The notes beneath the pieces were generated by a model. The model was not told the origin of the DNA. It did not search any database and saw only the letters and a program-made list of their open reading frames with translations. DNA of 36,188 bases from the NCBI RefSeq assembly GCF_016902415.1, contig NZ_JACJLV010000027.1, positions 1 to 36,188 on the forward strand. Reading direction: 5' to 3'. Position numbers and translations under genes: made by a program. This stretch comes from Mordavella massiliensis (lineage in GTDB: Bacteria; Bacillota; Clostridia; Lachnospirales; Lachnospiraceae). Below, one piece after another: positions 6,294 to 14,471 of the stretch. The first letter of the stretch is position 1, and each line of letters starts with the position of its first letter.

Positions 6294-7526
6294 TTAGATC
6301 AAGGCTTCCCGCAGCATGGTCAATGCCTTTGCCACTGCCTGTTCTCTGTTTTTCGCGCGGTTTCCGCTGAAATGAAATGCCCTGGCAAAAACGGATCCCC
6401 GGTTATAACACCCGATATAAACAAGGCCCACTGGTTTTTCTTCTGTTCCGCCGTCCGGGCCTGCGACTCCGGTTACGGATACTGCCAGATCGGCTCCCGC
6501 AGCCTTTGCCGCTCCTTCTGCCATCTGACAGGCGGTTTCTTCGCTGACTGCCCCGCAGGTCATCAGCGTATCGTGGGAAACGCCCAGAAGCTTTTCCTTG
6601 GCTTCATTGGAATAAGTGATATATCCTTCCCTGTAAACTTCCGACGCGCCGGGTACATTCAACAGCCGTCCCGCCGTCAGGCCTCCGCTGCAGGATTCCG
6701 CCGTCGTCACGGTCAGATGCTGCTCCTTCAGAAGCGACACCACCGTTTCTTCCAGCGTTACCTCTTCCTCTGTCGTAAAGATCTGTTTGCCGAATCTTCG
6801 GTACAGTTCCTCGATCACCGGCTTCATCAGTGCTTCTGCTTTTTCTTCTCCCGCCGCTTTTGCAGTGATCCGAAGATGTACTTCCCCGGTTTTGGCATAA
6901 GGCGCGATCGTAGGATTCGTCTGCTTCTCCAGAAGGTCCGTGATCAGAGACTCCACTTTGCTCTCTCCGGATCCGCAGATCTTGACCATTTTGGAATAGA
7001 TCCCTTCTGGCTCCAGCTGGTTCAGATAAGGACGGATATCCTTTTCAAACATCGGGATCAGTTCGTTGGGAGGACCAGGGAGCAGAACAGCCCTTTTCCC
7101 GTCTTTGCAAAGGATCAGACCGGGCGCCGTTCCGTTATCGTTATCTACAACAATGGCTCCTTTGGGAACCATGGCCTGTTTCCAGTTATTTTCTGTGATC
7201 TGTCTTCCGGACTTCTGAAAATACGCTTCAATACGGGATCTGGAATGTGGGTCTTCCACCAGTTCCATGCCGAACACTTTTGCCGTCACTTCTTTTGTCA
7301 GGTCGTCTCTGGTTGGCCCAAGGCCGCCGCTGAGTATCACGATATCCGAACGGGATACCGCCTGACGGATCACCTCTTCCATCCGTTCTTCGTTGTCGCC
7401 CACCACGCTCTGGTGGTAGCAGGACAGCCCCAGCATGGCGCATTGCTCCGCCAGGTAAGCGGCGTTGGTATTCACGATGTTTCCAAGCAGGATCTCTGTC
7501 CCTACGCAGACAAATTCTACGGTCAT
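6294..7526 (-). CDS. cinA: CinA family protein: molybdopterin-binding-like domain plus nicotinamide-nucleotide amidase
   Basis: The 410-residue protein has the usual full-length CinA arrangement. The N-terminal MoCF-like domain (about 1-170) has GTEILLGNIVNTNAAYLAEQ and SGGLGPTRDDLTKE. The C-terminal PncC domain (about 250-410) has TTAESCSGGLTAGRL and SVTGVAGPDGGTEEKPVGLV. The amidase converts nicotinamide mononucleotide to nicotinate mononucleotide and salvages NAD; the N-terminal domain in related proteins is an ADP-ribose or FAD pyrophosphatase. The start lies 1 base after the pgsA stop, and its ribosome binding site GGGAGG is inside the last pgsA codons, implying translational coupling. 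The pgsA-cinA pair is a common Firmicutes arrangement. Confidence 0.95.
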   Translation of the reverse strand: MTVEFVCVGTEILLGNIVNTNAAYLAEQCAMLGLSCYHQSVVGDNEERMEEVIRQAVSRSDIVILSGGLGPTRDDLTKEVTAKVFGMELVEDPHSRSRIEAYFQKSGRQITENNWKQAMVPKGAIVVDNDNGTAPGLILCKDGKRAVLLPGPPNELIPMFEKDIRPYLNQLEPEGIYSKMVKICGSGESKVESLITDLLEKQTNPTIAPYAKTGEVHLRITAKAAGEEKAEALMKPVIEELYRRFGKQIFTTEEEVTLEETVVSLLKEQHLTVTTAESCSGGLTAGRLLNVPGASEVYREGYITYSNEAKEKLLGVSHDTLMTCGAVSEETACQMAEGAAKAAGADLAVSVTGVAGPDGGTEEKPVGLVYIGCYNRGSVFARAFHFSGNRAKNREQAVAKALTMLREALI

Positions 7527-7527
7527 T

Positions 7528-8070
7528 CTACATGCCTCCCTTTGTCAGTACCTGCACGTTCTTTGCGATGTAATCGATCAGGGATACCACGGTCAGGATC
7601 AGGGACGCCCAGATCAGCACGGTACCGATCACGTCAAAGATACCTCCAAGGTCCATGATCAGTACAATGATCATGAACATCTGGGATACAGTCTTGAATT
7701 TTCCCCAGTAGCTGGCCGCGATCACAATGCCGTTGTCAGAGGCCACCAGACGGAATCCGCTGATGATGAACTCTCTGGCAATGATAATGATTACAAACCA
7801 GGCCGCAAGCTGCCCGGAAGGGATCATACAGATCATGGCAGAGCACACCAGAAGCTTGTCCGCCAGAGGATCCATGAATTTTCCGAAATTGGTCACCAGA
7901 TTTCTGGCACGGGCGATCTTGCCGTCCAGCATATCTGTCAGGCTGGCTACGCAGAACAGGACAAGCGCAATCCACTTATTGGCGTCTCCTCCCACGTCCG
8001 TCAGCATAAAAAATACGAAAAACGGAACCATAATGATTCTAAGTACGGTTAATTTATTTGGCAGATTCAT
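7528..8070 (-). CDS. pgsA: CDP-diacylglycerol-glycerol-3-phosphate 3-phosphatidyltransferase
   Basis: This integral membrane enzyme of 180 residues makes phosphatidylglycerol phosphate from CDP-diacylglycerol and glycerol 3-phosphate, the first step toward phosphatidylglycerol and cardiolipin. The complete CDP-alcohol phosphotransferase motif is present: Asp46, Asp49-Gly50, Ala53-Arg54, Gly63, Asp67 and Asp71. These residues hold the metal ions and the CDP group. About five or six hydrophobic segments are visible. Its start overlaps the rimO stop by 4 bases. Length and motif are normal for PgsA; other CDP-alcohol transferases (e.g. cardiolipin or phosphatidylserine synthase) are less likely given the cinA neighbour. 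Confidence 0.93.
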   Translation of the reverse strand: MNLPNKLTVLRIIMVPFFVFFMLTDVGGDANKWIALVLFCVASLTDMLDGKIARARNLVTNFGKFMDPLADKLLVCSAMICMIPSGQLAAWFVIIIIAREFIISGFRLVASDNGIVIAASYWGKFKTVSQMFMIIVLIMDLGGIFDVIGTVLIWASLILTVVSLIDYIAKNVQVLTKGGM

Positions 8071-9392
8071 GATAACAACTCTCCTATCAGATCATATTCT
8101 AATGCTCCGGTTACTTTCACTTTTGCAAAGTCTCCGGACATCAGTTCTTCTTCTGTATTGATAAAGATCAGGCCGTCTACACCCGGGGCGTCCTTATAAG
8201 TCCTTCCCACATAGGCGTTTTCGTCTGCGACCTTGCCTTCGATCATCACCAGGACTTCCTTCCCGATCATGTTCTCGGCCGCGTCAAACGCAATATCCTG
8301 CTGGAGCTCCATCAGCTCCGCCTGGCGTTCATCCTTGATCTCCTCGGGAATCTGATCCGGCATTTCCGCAGCCGGAGTATCTTCTTCCGGAGAATAGGTG
8401 AAAACGCCCAGCCGGTCAAATTCCATCTCGTCTACAAACTCCATCAACTCTTCATGCTGTTCTTTCGTCTCTCCCGGGAATCCGGTGATCAGAGTTGTCC
8501 GCAGACAGATGTCCGGGATCTCCTCCCGCAGTTTTCCGATCACAGCCTTCAACTGCTCTTTGGAAGTCCGTCTTCCCATCCTTCTTAAGACTTCATCGCT
8601 GGCATGCTGGATCGGCAGATCCAGGTAATGACAGATCTTCTTTTCTTCTTTGATCACCTGGATCAGCGGGTCATCAATCTCTTCCGGATAACAGTACAGA
8701 ATGCGGATCCACCGGATCCCGTCAATCCTGCAAAGCTCTTTCAGAAGCCGGTAGAGAGACTTTTCCCCATAGAGATCCTTTCCGTACAGCGTCGTCTCCT
8801 GGGCGACCAGGATCAGTTCTCTGACTCCCTGTTCTGCCAGGTCTTTTGCCTCGGCGATCAGCCTTTCCATTGGAACGCTGCGGTAATCTCCCCGGAGTTT
8901 GGGGATGATACAGTAGGTGCAGTGCTTGCCGCACCCTTCCGCGATCTTCAGATAGGCGTAATGCCCGCCTGTGGTTACGATCCTGTGCGGGTCTGTCAAG
9001 GGAAGTGCGTTCAGGTCTTCGGTGGTAACCTTCCCTTTCCCTTCCAGAGCCTCTTCGATCGCCCGGGCAATCTCCGTATATGCCGTTGTGCCAAGGACTG
9101 CGTCCACCTCCGGGATCTCATCAAGAATCTCCTGCTGGTAACGCTGTGCCAGGCATCCGGTCACGATCAGAGCCTTCAGCCGGCCCTCTTCCTTATACTG
9201 CGCCATCTCCAGAATGGTCTGGATACTTTCTTCTTTTGCGTCATGGATAAAACAACAGGTATTGATGACGATCACATCCGCTTCCTGCTCATCATCCACC
9301 ATCTGATATCCTTCTTTTGCAAGAAGCCCCAGCATCACTTCAGAATCTACCAGATTTTTGTCGCAGCCAAGAGAAATAAACAATAGATTCAT
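8067..9392 (-). CDS. rimO: Ribosomal protein uS12 methylthiotransferase
   Basis: RimO (441 residues) adds a methylthio group to the conserved aspartate of ribosomal protein S12. The N-terminal UPF0004 domain has Cys10 (SLGCDKNLVDSE), Cys46/47 (INTCCFIH) and a Cys near 80 (VTGCLAQRY) for the auxiliary [4Fe-4S] cluster. The radical SAM motif CGKHCTYC follows near 154-161, and a C-terminal TRAM domain (about 375-441) binds the substrate. The relative MiaB has a different N-terminal signature and length; SLGCDKN..DSE marks RimO. The start has AAGGAGG. It follows rpoZ in the same operon, with a hairpin in the gap. Confidence 0.95.
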   Translation of the reverse strand: MNLLFISLGCDKNLVDSEVMLGLLAKEGYQMVDDEQEADVIVINTCCFIHDAKEESIQTILEMAQYKEEGRLKALIVTGCLAQRYQQEILDEIPEVDAVLGTTAYTEIARAIEEALEGKGKVTTEDLNALPLTDPHRIVTTGGHYAYLKIAEGCGKHCTYCIIPKLRGDYRSVPMERLIAEAKDLAEQGVRELILVAQETTLYGKDLYGEKSLYRLLKELCRIDGIRWIRILYCYPEEIDDPLIQVIKEEKKICHYLDLPIQHASDEVLRRMGRRTSKEQLKAVIGKLREEIPDICLRTTLITGFPGETKEQHEELMEFVDEMEFDRLGVFTYSPEEDTPAAEMPDQIPEEIKDERQAELMELQQDIAFDAAENMIGKEVLVMIEGKVADENAYVGRTYKDAPGVDGLIFINTEEELMSGDFAKVKVTGALEYDLIGELLS

Positions 9393-9420
9393 CTTTTCCT
9401 CCTTACAGCCGTTTCTAAGA

Positions 9421-9448
9421 AGGGCAGATACCCTGCGGCATCTGCCCT
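9421..9448 (-). terminator. Hairpin between rpoZ and rimO, possible partial terminator
   Basis: AGGGCAGAT (9421-9429) pairs perfectly with ATCTGCCCT (9440-9448). Only TTCTTAG follows on the minus strand, so termination would be incomplete. It could lower expression of rimO, pgsA and cinA relative to gmk and rpoZ, or mark an RNA-processing site. Confidence 0.5.
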
Positions 9449-9482
9449 GTATCCACGTACTTCCGGCCGTGTTCGTTTCTTT

Positions 9483-9728
9483 TTATTCTTCTTCCTCTTC
9501 CTCGCCGATGATGGTGATCTTGGACTGGTTCAGTTCATCGATGGCGATAGAAAGCGGTTTTTCCGCGTCCTTTACAGGAACCAGCGGCATGGAACCGTCA
9601 ATGATCTGTCTGGCTCTTTTTGCAGTAGCCATTACGATAGAATAGCGGCTGTTCACGACCTTGGTCTCGCCCTCTTCCACGTCTTTATTTACTACTTTCA
9701 TCAGGTCTGTATAAGATGGATGCAACAT
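9483..9728 (-). CDS. rpoZ: DNA-directed RNA polymerase subunit omega
   Basis: The 81-residue protein starts MLHPSYTDLMKVVN; AAAGGAG lies about 9 bases upstream of this ATG, and longer in-frame versions run into gmk. The omega signature is clear: NSRYSIVMATAKRARQI followed by a KPLSIAIDEL segment and an acidic tail of Glu residues. Omega helps fold and assemble the beta' subunit. It starts 5 bases after the gmk stop; gmk-rpoZ is a conserved pair across Firmicutes. Length is normal. Confidence 0.93.
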   Translation of the reverse strand: MLHPSYTDLMKVVNKDVEEGETKVVNSRYSIVMATAKRARQIIDGSMPLVPVKDAEKPLSIAIDELNQSKITIIGEEEEEE

Positions 9729-9733
9729 ATCTC

Positions 9734-10357
9734 TTATTCTCCTTTCAAATCTTCCTTCATATGCTCCATAAATGCGTTGTTTCTGTAACTTCTTCTGTGT
9801 TCGCCCTGAATGATCTGATGCATTTCTTCCACGCATTCATTCAGGTCGTCGTTGATGATCAGATAATCATAGCGGTCCATATATTCCGCCTCTTCTCTGG
9901 CGCGCTTCATCCGGCTTGCGATCACTTCCGGCGTCTCCGTCCCGCGGCCTTCCAGCCTGCGCTTCAGTTCTGCGGCAGAAGGTGGTGTAACGAACAAAAG
10001 CAGGGTCTCCGGAAACTTTTCCTTGACCTTGAGCGCCCCCTGGATCTCGATCTCCAGGATCACATCCCGGCCCCGCTCCAGCTGCTCCTCCACATAGGTA
10101 CGCGGCGTCCCGTAATAATTATCCACGTACTTAGCATACTCTATCAAATCTTCTTTCGCAATCATTTTTTCAAATTCTTCGACTGTACGGAAGAAATATT
10201 CCCGGCCTTCCACCTCCCCGGGTCTGGGATCTCTTGTGGTGGCAGAAACAGAGAGAGCATACGTTTCTTCATATTTGTCAAGCAGCGCTCTCATGATGGT
10301 TCCCTTGCCGGCTCCGGAAAATCCGGATACTACGATCAGGATTCCTTTGTTTTCCAA
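9734..10357 (-). CDS. gmk: Guanylate kinase
   Basis: This ATP:GMP phosphotransferase makes GDP. The P-loop is GFSGAGKGT, followed by the GMP-binding SATTRDPRPGEVEGREYFF region and the lid ERGRDVILEIEIQGALKVK. I place the start at TTG (10355-10357), giving 207 residues, the usual length. AGAGGAGG lies 10 bases upstream of that TTG and directly after the yicC stop, whereas the in-frame ATG at 10411 lies inside yicC with no good site. The clostridial remA gene (DUF370) that often sits between yicC and gmk is absent here. Confidence 0.93.
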   Translation of the reverse strand: MENKGILIVVSGFSGAGKGTIMRALLDKYEETYALSVSATTRDPRPGEVEGREYFFRTVEEFEKMIAKEDLIEYAKYVDNYYGTPRTYVEEQLERGRDVILEIEIQGALKVKEKFPETLLLFVTPPSAAELKRRLEGRGTETPEVIASRMKRAREEAEYMDRYDYLIINDDLNECVEEMHQIIQGEHRRSYRNNAFMEHMKEDLKGE

Positions 10358-10373
10358 CTCTTTTTCTCCTCCT

Positions 10374-11255
10374 CTATTCGATGTTCTGGATCTGTTCTCT
10401 GACTTTTTCAATCTCCGTCTTCAGGTCGATCCCTATATTAGAAGTCTCCAGGTCATTTGCCTTTGACAGGATCGTATTCGCCTCCCGGTTCATCTCCTGC
10501 GCGATAAAATCCAGTTTCCTGCCGATCCCGCTTTCATCGGACTGGAGGGTTTCCTTCATGTGCAGGATGTGGCTGCGCAGGCGGACCACTTCCTCATCTG
10601 TACAGATCTTATCCGCGAACATCACAACTTCCGCAGCGATCCTGCCTTCCTCGATCTGTGTATCCGCAAGCAGTTCTTTTACCTTGGTCTCCAGCTTCTG
10701 CCGGTACTCGGAAAGGATCTGCGGGGAACGCTCTTCAATCTGATCTGCCAGCTTCACCATTCCGTCCAGCTTCTCGATCAGATCCTTCTTCAGGTTTTCT
10801 CCTTCTGTACCCCTGGTTTCCACAAACTGGCTGATCGCTCCGTCAAGAGCCTGCTTCAGTTCGTTCCACAATTCTTCTTCATCCACAGCCTGTTCTTCCA
10901 TCGTAAGAACTTCCGGACATCTGGACAGGGTCGATACACGGATATCATTTTCCAGTCCGAAGCTTTCCTCCATCTCATGAAAATATCTCAGATATTCGCC
11001 GGCCAGCGTCTCATTATACTTCAGCGCCACCTGGCTTTCCGACAAATCTTCGTAGGAAATAAAGATGTCGACTTTTCCTCTCTGTACACTCTGCTTTAAC
11101 AGATTGCGGATCGCTGTCTCAAAGAAATTCAGCTTTTTCGGCATCCGGATATTCACATCCAGATAGCGGTGGTTGACGCCTTTCATCTCTACTACAAACC
11201 GCCGCTCTCCTTTGGCATATTCACAGCGTCCGAATCCTGTCATACTTTTGATCAT
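10374..11255 (-). CDS. yicC: YicC family endoribonuclease
   Basis: The 293-residue protein begins MIKSMTGFGRCE, the hallmark of YicC. The N-terminal YicC domain (about 1-155) contains VEMKGVNHRYLDVNIRMPKK. The C-terminal DUF1732 domain (about 210-293) contains DFIAQEMNREANTILSKAND. Escherichia coli YicC is an RNase that acts with PNPase on small RNAs; the Firmicutes relative is YloC. It is the first gene of the operon yicC-gmk-rpoZ-rimO-pgsA-cinA-GNAT fusion. Its promoter overlaps that of divergent rqcH. Confidence 0.92.
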   Translation of the reverse strand: MIKSMTGFGRCEYAKGERRFVVEMKGVNHRYLDVNIRMPKKLNFFETAIRNLLKQSVQRGKVDIFISYEDLSESQVALKYNETLAGEYLRYFHEMEESFGLENDIRVSTLSRCPEVLTMEEQAVDEEELWNELKQALDGAISQFVETRGTEGENLKKDLIEKLDGMVKLADQIEERSPQILSEYRQKLETKVKELLADTQIEEGRIAAEVVMFADKICTDEEVVRLRSHILHMKETLQSDESGIGRKLDFIAQEMNREANTILSKANDLETSNIGIDLKTEIEKVREQIQNIE

Positions 11256-11315
11256 AATCGGTTCCTCTTCTTTATCTTTTTAAATGTATGTAAAATGCAT
11301 TTTATGCCATCGTTA

Positions 11316-11344
11316 ATTATAAGGCATTTGGAATATCGCGTCAA
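11316..11344 (-). promoter_or_regulatory. Promoter of the yicC-gmk-rpoZ-rimO-pgsA-cinA operon
   Basis: On the minus strand TTGACG (11339-11344) and a perfect TATAAT (11316-11321) are 17 bases apart. It is one of the best sigma-A matches in the window. Its elements interlock with the divergent promoter listed next. Confidence 0.75.
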
Positions 11345-11356
11345 CTATGATATACT
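11328..11356 (+). promoter_or_regulatory. Promoter of rqcH
   Basis: TTGGAA (11328-11333) and TATACT (11351-11356) are 17 bases apart on the plus strand. The two -35 boxes lie within each other's spacers, so polymerase can probably occupy only one direction at a time. Confidence 0.6.
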
Positions 11357-11413
11357 GGGAAAGGTCACATTTTTATGTGCGATACAGACTTATCTTCAGG
11401 AAGGATTTTCACT

Positions 11414-13153
11414 ATGGCATTTGATGGAATTACCGTTGCCGCAGTTGTAAAAGAACTGCAGGAAACGATCACAGACAGCAGGATCGCAAGGATCTCCCAG
11501 CCGGAAACAGATGAGCTTTTGCTGACGCTGAAAACAAAGGAAGGCCAGCGCCGTCTCTATATCTCGGCCAGCGCTTCTCTTCCACTGATCTATCTTACAG
11601 ACACCAATAAGCCCGGCCCCATGACTGCTCCGAATTTCTGCATGCTTCTTCGCAAACACATCGGGAACGGACGCATTCTTGGCATTACCCAGCCGGGACT
11701 GGAACGGATCATCCGTCTGGAGATCGAACACCGGGACGAACTGGGCGACCTGTGCCGGAAATTTCTGATCATTGAGATCATGGGAAAACACAGCAATATT
11801 ATCTTCTGTGATGAGGAATACCGGATTATTGACAGCATCAAACACGTGCCTGCAGGCATGAGTTCCGTGCGTGAAGTGCTTCCGGGAAGAACCTGGTTCA
11901 TCCCGGACACCATGCACAAACTGGATCCCCTCACCGTAACCGAAGACCAGTTTTTCCAGGCCTTAAGCGAGAAGCCGGCGCTTCTTGGGAAAGCCATCTA
12001 CACCAGTTTTACCGGGATCAGTCCTGTGATCGCAGAGGAAATCTGCTGGCAGTCCGGGATCGATTCCGGGATCACGGCCACAGATCTTTCTTCTGATGCA
12101 AGAACGCATCTGTACCGGCAGTTCCAGTATTATATGGAAGATGTAAAAAGCGGAACCTTTTCGCCTGCCATCTATTTTGACGGCAATACACCAAAGGAAT
12201 TTTCCGCGGTTCCTCTGCGTCATTTTTCAAACCTGCGGGAACAGACCTTCTCTTCTGTCTCTGAAGTCCTTTCTGCCTATTATGCCGTCCGCAACACCCT
12301 GATCCGGATCCGGCAAAAGGGCGCGGACCTGCGCCATATCGTGCAGACCGCACTGGAGCGGAACCGGAAAAAATACGACCTGCAGAGCAGGCAGTTAAAA
12401 GACACTGAGAACCGGGATCTTTACAAGGTTTACGGGGAACTGATCCAGGCATACGGCTATCAGCTGCCTGCAGGCGCAAAGGAGCTGACCGCGGAAAATT
12501 ATTATACAGGAAAGGAAATCACCATTCCTCTGGATCCGGTGAAAACACCCCAGGAAAATGCGCAGAAATATTTTGCCAGGTATAACAAGCAGAAAAGAAC
12601 CTTTGAAGCCCTGACCGAACTGATCCGGGAGACTTCCGACGAGATCCGTTACCTGGAATCTGTGGAAAGCGCCCTGGATATTGCCATGTCCGAAGACGAT
12701 CTGACCCAGATCAAGGAAGAACTGACCCAGTCCGGCTATGTAAGAAGACGGAACCAGAAGAAAAAAAGCAAGAGCAAAAACCTGCCTCTTCACTACCTTT
12801 CTTCTGACGGGTATCACATCTATGTCGGGAAAAACAATCTGCAGAACGAAGAACTGACCTTCCATTTTGCCTCGGGAAATGACTGGTGGTTCCATGCCAA
12901 AGGGGTCCCCGGCTCCCATGTGATCTTAAAAAGCGGCGGCGAAGAGATCCCGGACCGGACCTTTGAAGAAGCCGGAAAACTTGCCGCCTACTATTCCAGA
13001 AACCGGGGCGCCGAAAAAGTAGAGATCGACTATATGGAAAAGAAACATGTGAAAAAAGTAAACGGCGCAAGGCCGGGGTTCGTGATCTACCACACCAACT
13101 ATTCTCTTGTCATTGACTCGGATATTTCCAATCTAAAAGCCATACAGGATTAA
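11414..13153 (+). CDS. rqcH: Ribosome-associated quality control protein RqcH (NFACT family, formerly fibronectin-binding)
   Basis: The product has 579 residues when started at MAFDGITVAAVVKEL, with AGGAAGG upstream. The NFACT-N part (about 1-200) contains IEIMGKHSNIIFCD. A long helical coiled coil (about 290-440) follows, then the NFACT-R region ending in DWWFHAKGVPGSHVILKSGG. RqcH/Rqc2 binds stalled 50S subunits carrying peptidyl-tRNA and recruits tRNA-Ala to add poly-alanine tails that mark the nascent chain for degradation. Fibronectin-binding names for this family are historical. It is monocistronic, divergent from yicC and convergent with the DUF815 ATPase. Confidence 0.93.
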   Translation: MAFDGITVAAVVKELQETITDSRIARISQPETDELLLTLKTKEGQRRLYISASASLPLIYLTDTNKPGPMTAPNFCMLLRKHIGNGRILGITQPGLERIIRLEIEHRDELGDLCRKFLIIEIMGKHSNIIFCDEEYRIIDSIKHVPAGMSSVREVLPGRTWFIPDTMHKLDPLTVTEDQFFQALSEKPALLGKAIYTSFTGISPVIAEEICWQSGIDSGITATDLSSDARTHLYRQFQYYMEDVKSGTFSPAIYFDGNTPKEFSAVPLRHFSNLREQTFSSVSEVLSAYYAVRNTLIRIRQKGADLRHIVQTALERNRKKYDLQSRQLKDTENRDLYKVYGELIQAYGYQLPAGAKELTAENYYTGKEITIPLDPVKTPQENAQKYFARYNKQKRTFEALTELIRETSDEIRYLESVESALDIAMSEDDLTQIKEELTQSGYVRRRNQKKKSKSKNLPLHYLSSDGYHIYVGKNNLQNEELTFHFASGNDWWFHAKGVPGSHVILKSGGEEIPDRTFEEAGKLAAYYSRNRGAEKVEIDYMEKKHVKKVNGARPGFVIYHTNYSLVIDSDISNLKAIQD

Positions 13154-13167
13154 CCTGCATGGCTTTT
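13135..13167. terminator. Bidirectional terminator between rqcH and the DUF815 ATPase
   Basis: AAAAGCCATACAGG (13135-13148) pairs with CCTGCATGGCTTTT (13154-13167) with one mismatch. The rqcH stop codon lies in the loop. A-rich and T-rich flanks on the two sides let it act for both converging genes. Confidence 0.75.
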
Positions 13168-13168
13168 A

Positions 13169-14458
13169 TTACATCGTCCCGGCCAGGTAGTCGATAAACT
13201 GCTGGGCTGTCCTTCCGGACAGTCCGCCGTGGTTCAGTTCCCATCTTCCTGCCTCCAGAAGGAGTTCGTCTTCCGGCATGGTAATGTGATTTCTCTTCGC
13301 CAGCTGACGGACGATCTCCTGAAATTCTTTGCGTTCCGGTTTGCCGTAATAGATCGTCACACCAAATCTTGCCACCAGAGACAGCTTCTCCTGCACCGTA
13401 TCGTTGGTATGTAACTCCTCATCCCGGTCCTGCTTGTCCCGGAAGGTCTCCCGGATCAGATGCCTTCTGTTGGAGGTGGCATAGATCAGGATATTGTCGG
13501 GCTTTCGCTCCAGCCCGCCTTCGATCACAGCTTTCAGATATTTGTATTCAATCTCAAATTCTTCAAAGGACAGATCATCCATATAGATAATAAATTTGTA
13601 ATTCCGGTCCTTGATCTGGGCGATCACATCATTCAGATCCTGAAACTGATGCTTGTATATCTCGATCATCCGCAGTCCCTGGTCATAGTACTGGTTCAGG
13701 ATCGCTTTGATGGAAGAAGATTTGCCGGTGCCGGCGTCCCCGTACAGCAGACAGTTGTTCGCTTTCTTCCCTTTCACAAAAGCCTCTGTATTTTCCACCA
13801 GCTTCTTCTTTGCATTTTCATATCCCACAAGATCCGACAGGTGCACGTGGGCGATTTTCGTGATCGGAACGATTACCGCGCCGTTCTCTGTATGCTCTAC
13901 CCGGAATGCCTTGTGAAGCCCCAGTTTTCCCACGCCGAATTCCCGGTAGAACTGGGTGGTCTTCTCCTGAAACTCTTCCGCCGTCTCTGCCTCCGCCAGA
14001 GCTCTGGCAAGATCGCAGATCCGGTCCCGGATCCGGCTGTTAAATACCTTGCCGTGTCCGCTGATCCCCCGGTAGTCCCGGATCATAGACAGAAGTCCCG
14101 TCCCCAGCGTTTCCTCCATATCCCGGAAATCATACTGGAAGAGTTCCTGAAAGATCTGGAAATCATGAAGCGCCGCCTGGTTGATGCTTCCGTCTACGTT
14201 CCCCACGATCTCACAGGAGGTACTGTACCCGTTTTCGTGACTGGCCAGCAGATAGGTCAGATAATCCTGCCAGAGGTTTCCCTCAAACCCGTGGCTTACG
14301 GAAAGCTCCAGGATCCGGTTCACCGTATCGGAAAGAAGGGAAAGGATATCTTCCCGGTTGTAATAATCATTCCGGTACTCTTCCATCAGAAAGACCATAT
14401 CTTTCAGGATCTGCCCGTCCTCCATATTTCTGTATAAAATCAGTTCATTTGCTCTCAT
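13169..14458 (-). CDS. DUF815 AAA-type ATP-binding protein
   Basis: The protein has 429 residues from the ATG at 14456-14458, chosen because AAGGGAG lies 8 bases upstream; a GTG three codons earlier is less well placed. The C-terminal half is a DUF815 AAA ATPase: Walker A GDAGTGKSS near residue 240, Walker B FIIYMDDL near 290, and a sensor segment IYATSNRRHL. The N-terminal half is helical with no named domain. Members are close to DnaA/IstB-like ATPases; their cellular role is unknown. It begins 13 bases after the pheA stop and is probably co-transcribed with pheA. Confidence 0.9.
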   Translation of the reverse strand: MRANELILYRNMEDGQILKDMVFLMEEYRNDYYNREDILSLLSDTVNRILELSVSHGFEGNLWQDYLTYLLASHENGYSTSCEIVGNVDGSINQAALHDFQIFQELFQYDFRDMEETLGTGLLSMIRDYRGISGHGKVFNSRIRDRICDLARALAEAETAEEFQEKTTQFYREFGVGKLGLHKAFRVEHTENGAVIVPITKIAHVHLSDLVGYENAKKKLVENTEAFVKGKKANNCLLYGDAGTGKSSSIKAILNQYYDQGLRMIEIYKHQFQDLNDVIAQIKDRNYKFIIYMDDLSFEEFEIEYKYLKAVIEGGLERKPDNILIYATSNRRHLIRETFRDKQDRDEELHTNDTVQEKLSLVARFGVTIYYGKPERKEFQEIVRQLAKRNHITMPEDELLLEAGRWELNHGGLSGRTAQQFIDYLAGTM

Positions 14459-14471
14459 GCTTCTCACTCCC

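Noticed and set aside
6372-7658. 428-codon plus-strand open frame opposite cinA and pgsA
   Set aside because: It is a shadow of the codon bias of cinA; composition is unlike a protein and it spans two real genes.
11375-11413. Earlier ATG for rqcH at 11375
   Set aside because: It lies close to the predicted transcription start, has no ribosome binding site, and the family begins at MAFDG.
13460-14437. 325-codon plus-strand frame opposite the DUF815 ATPase
   Set aside because: The minus-strand frame has clear Walker motifs; the plus frame has no domain and no ribosome binding site.
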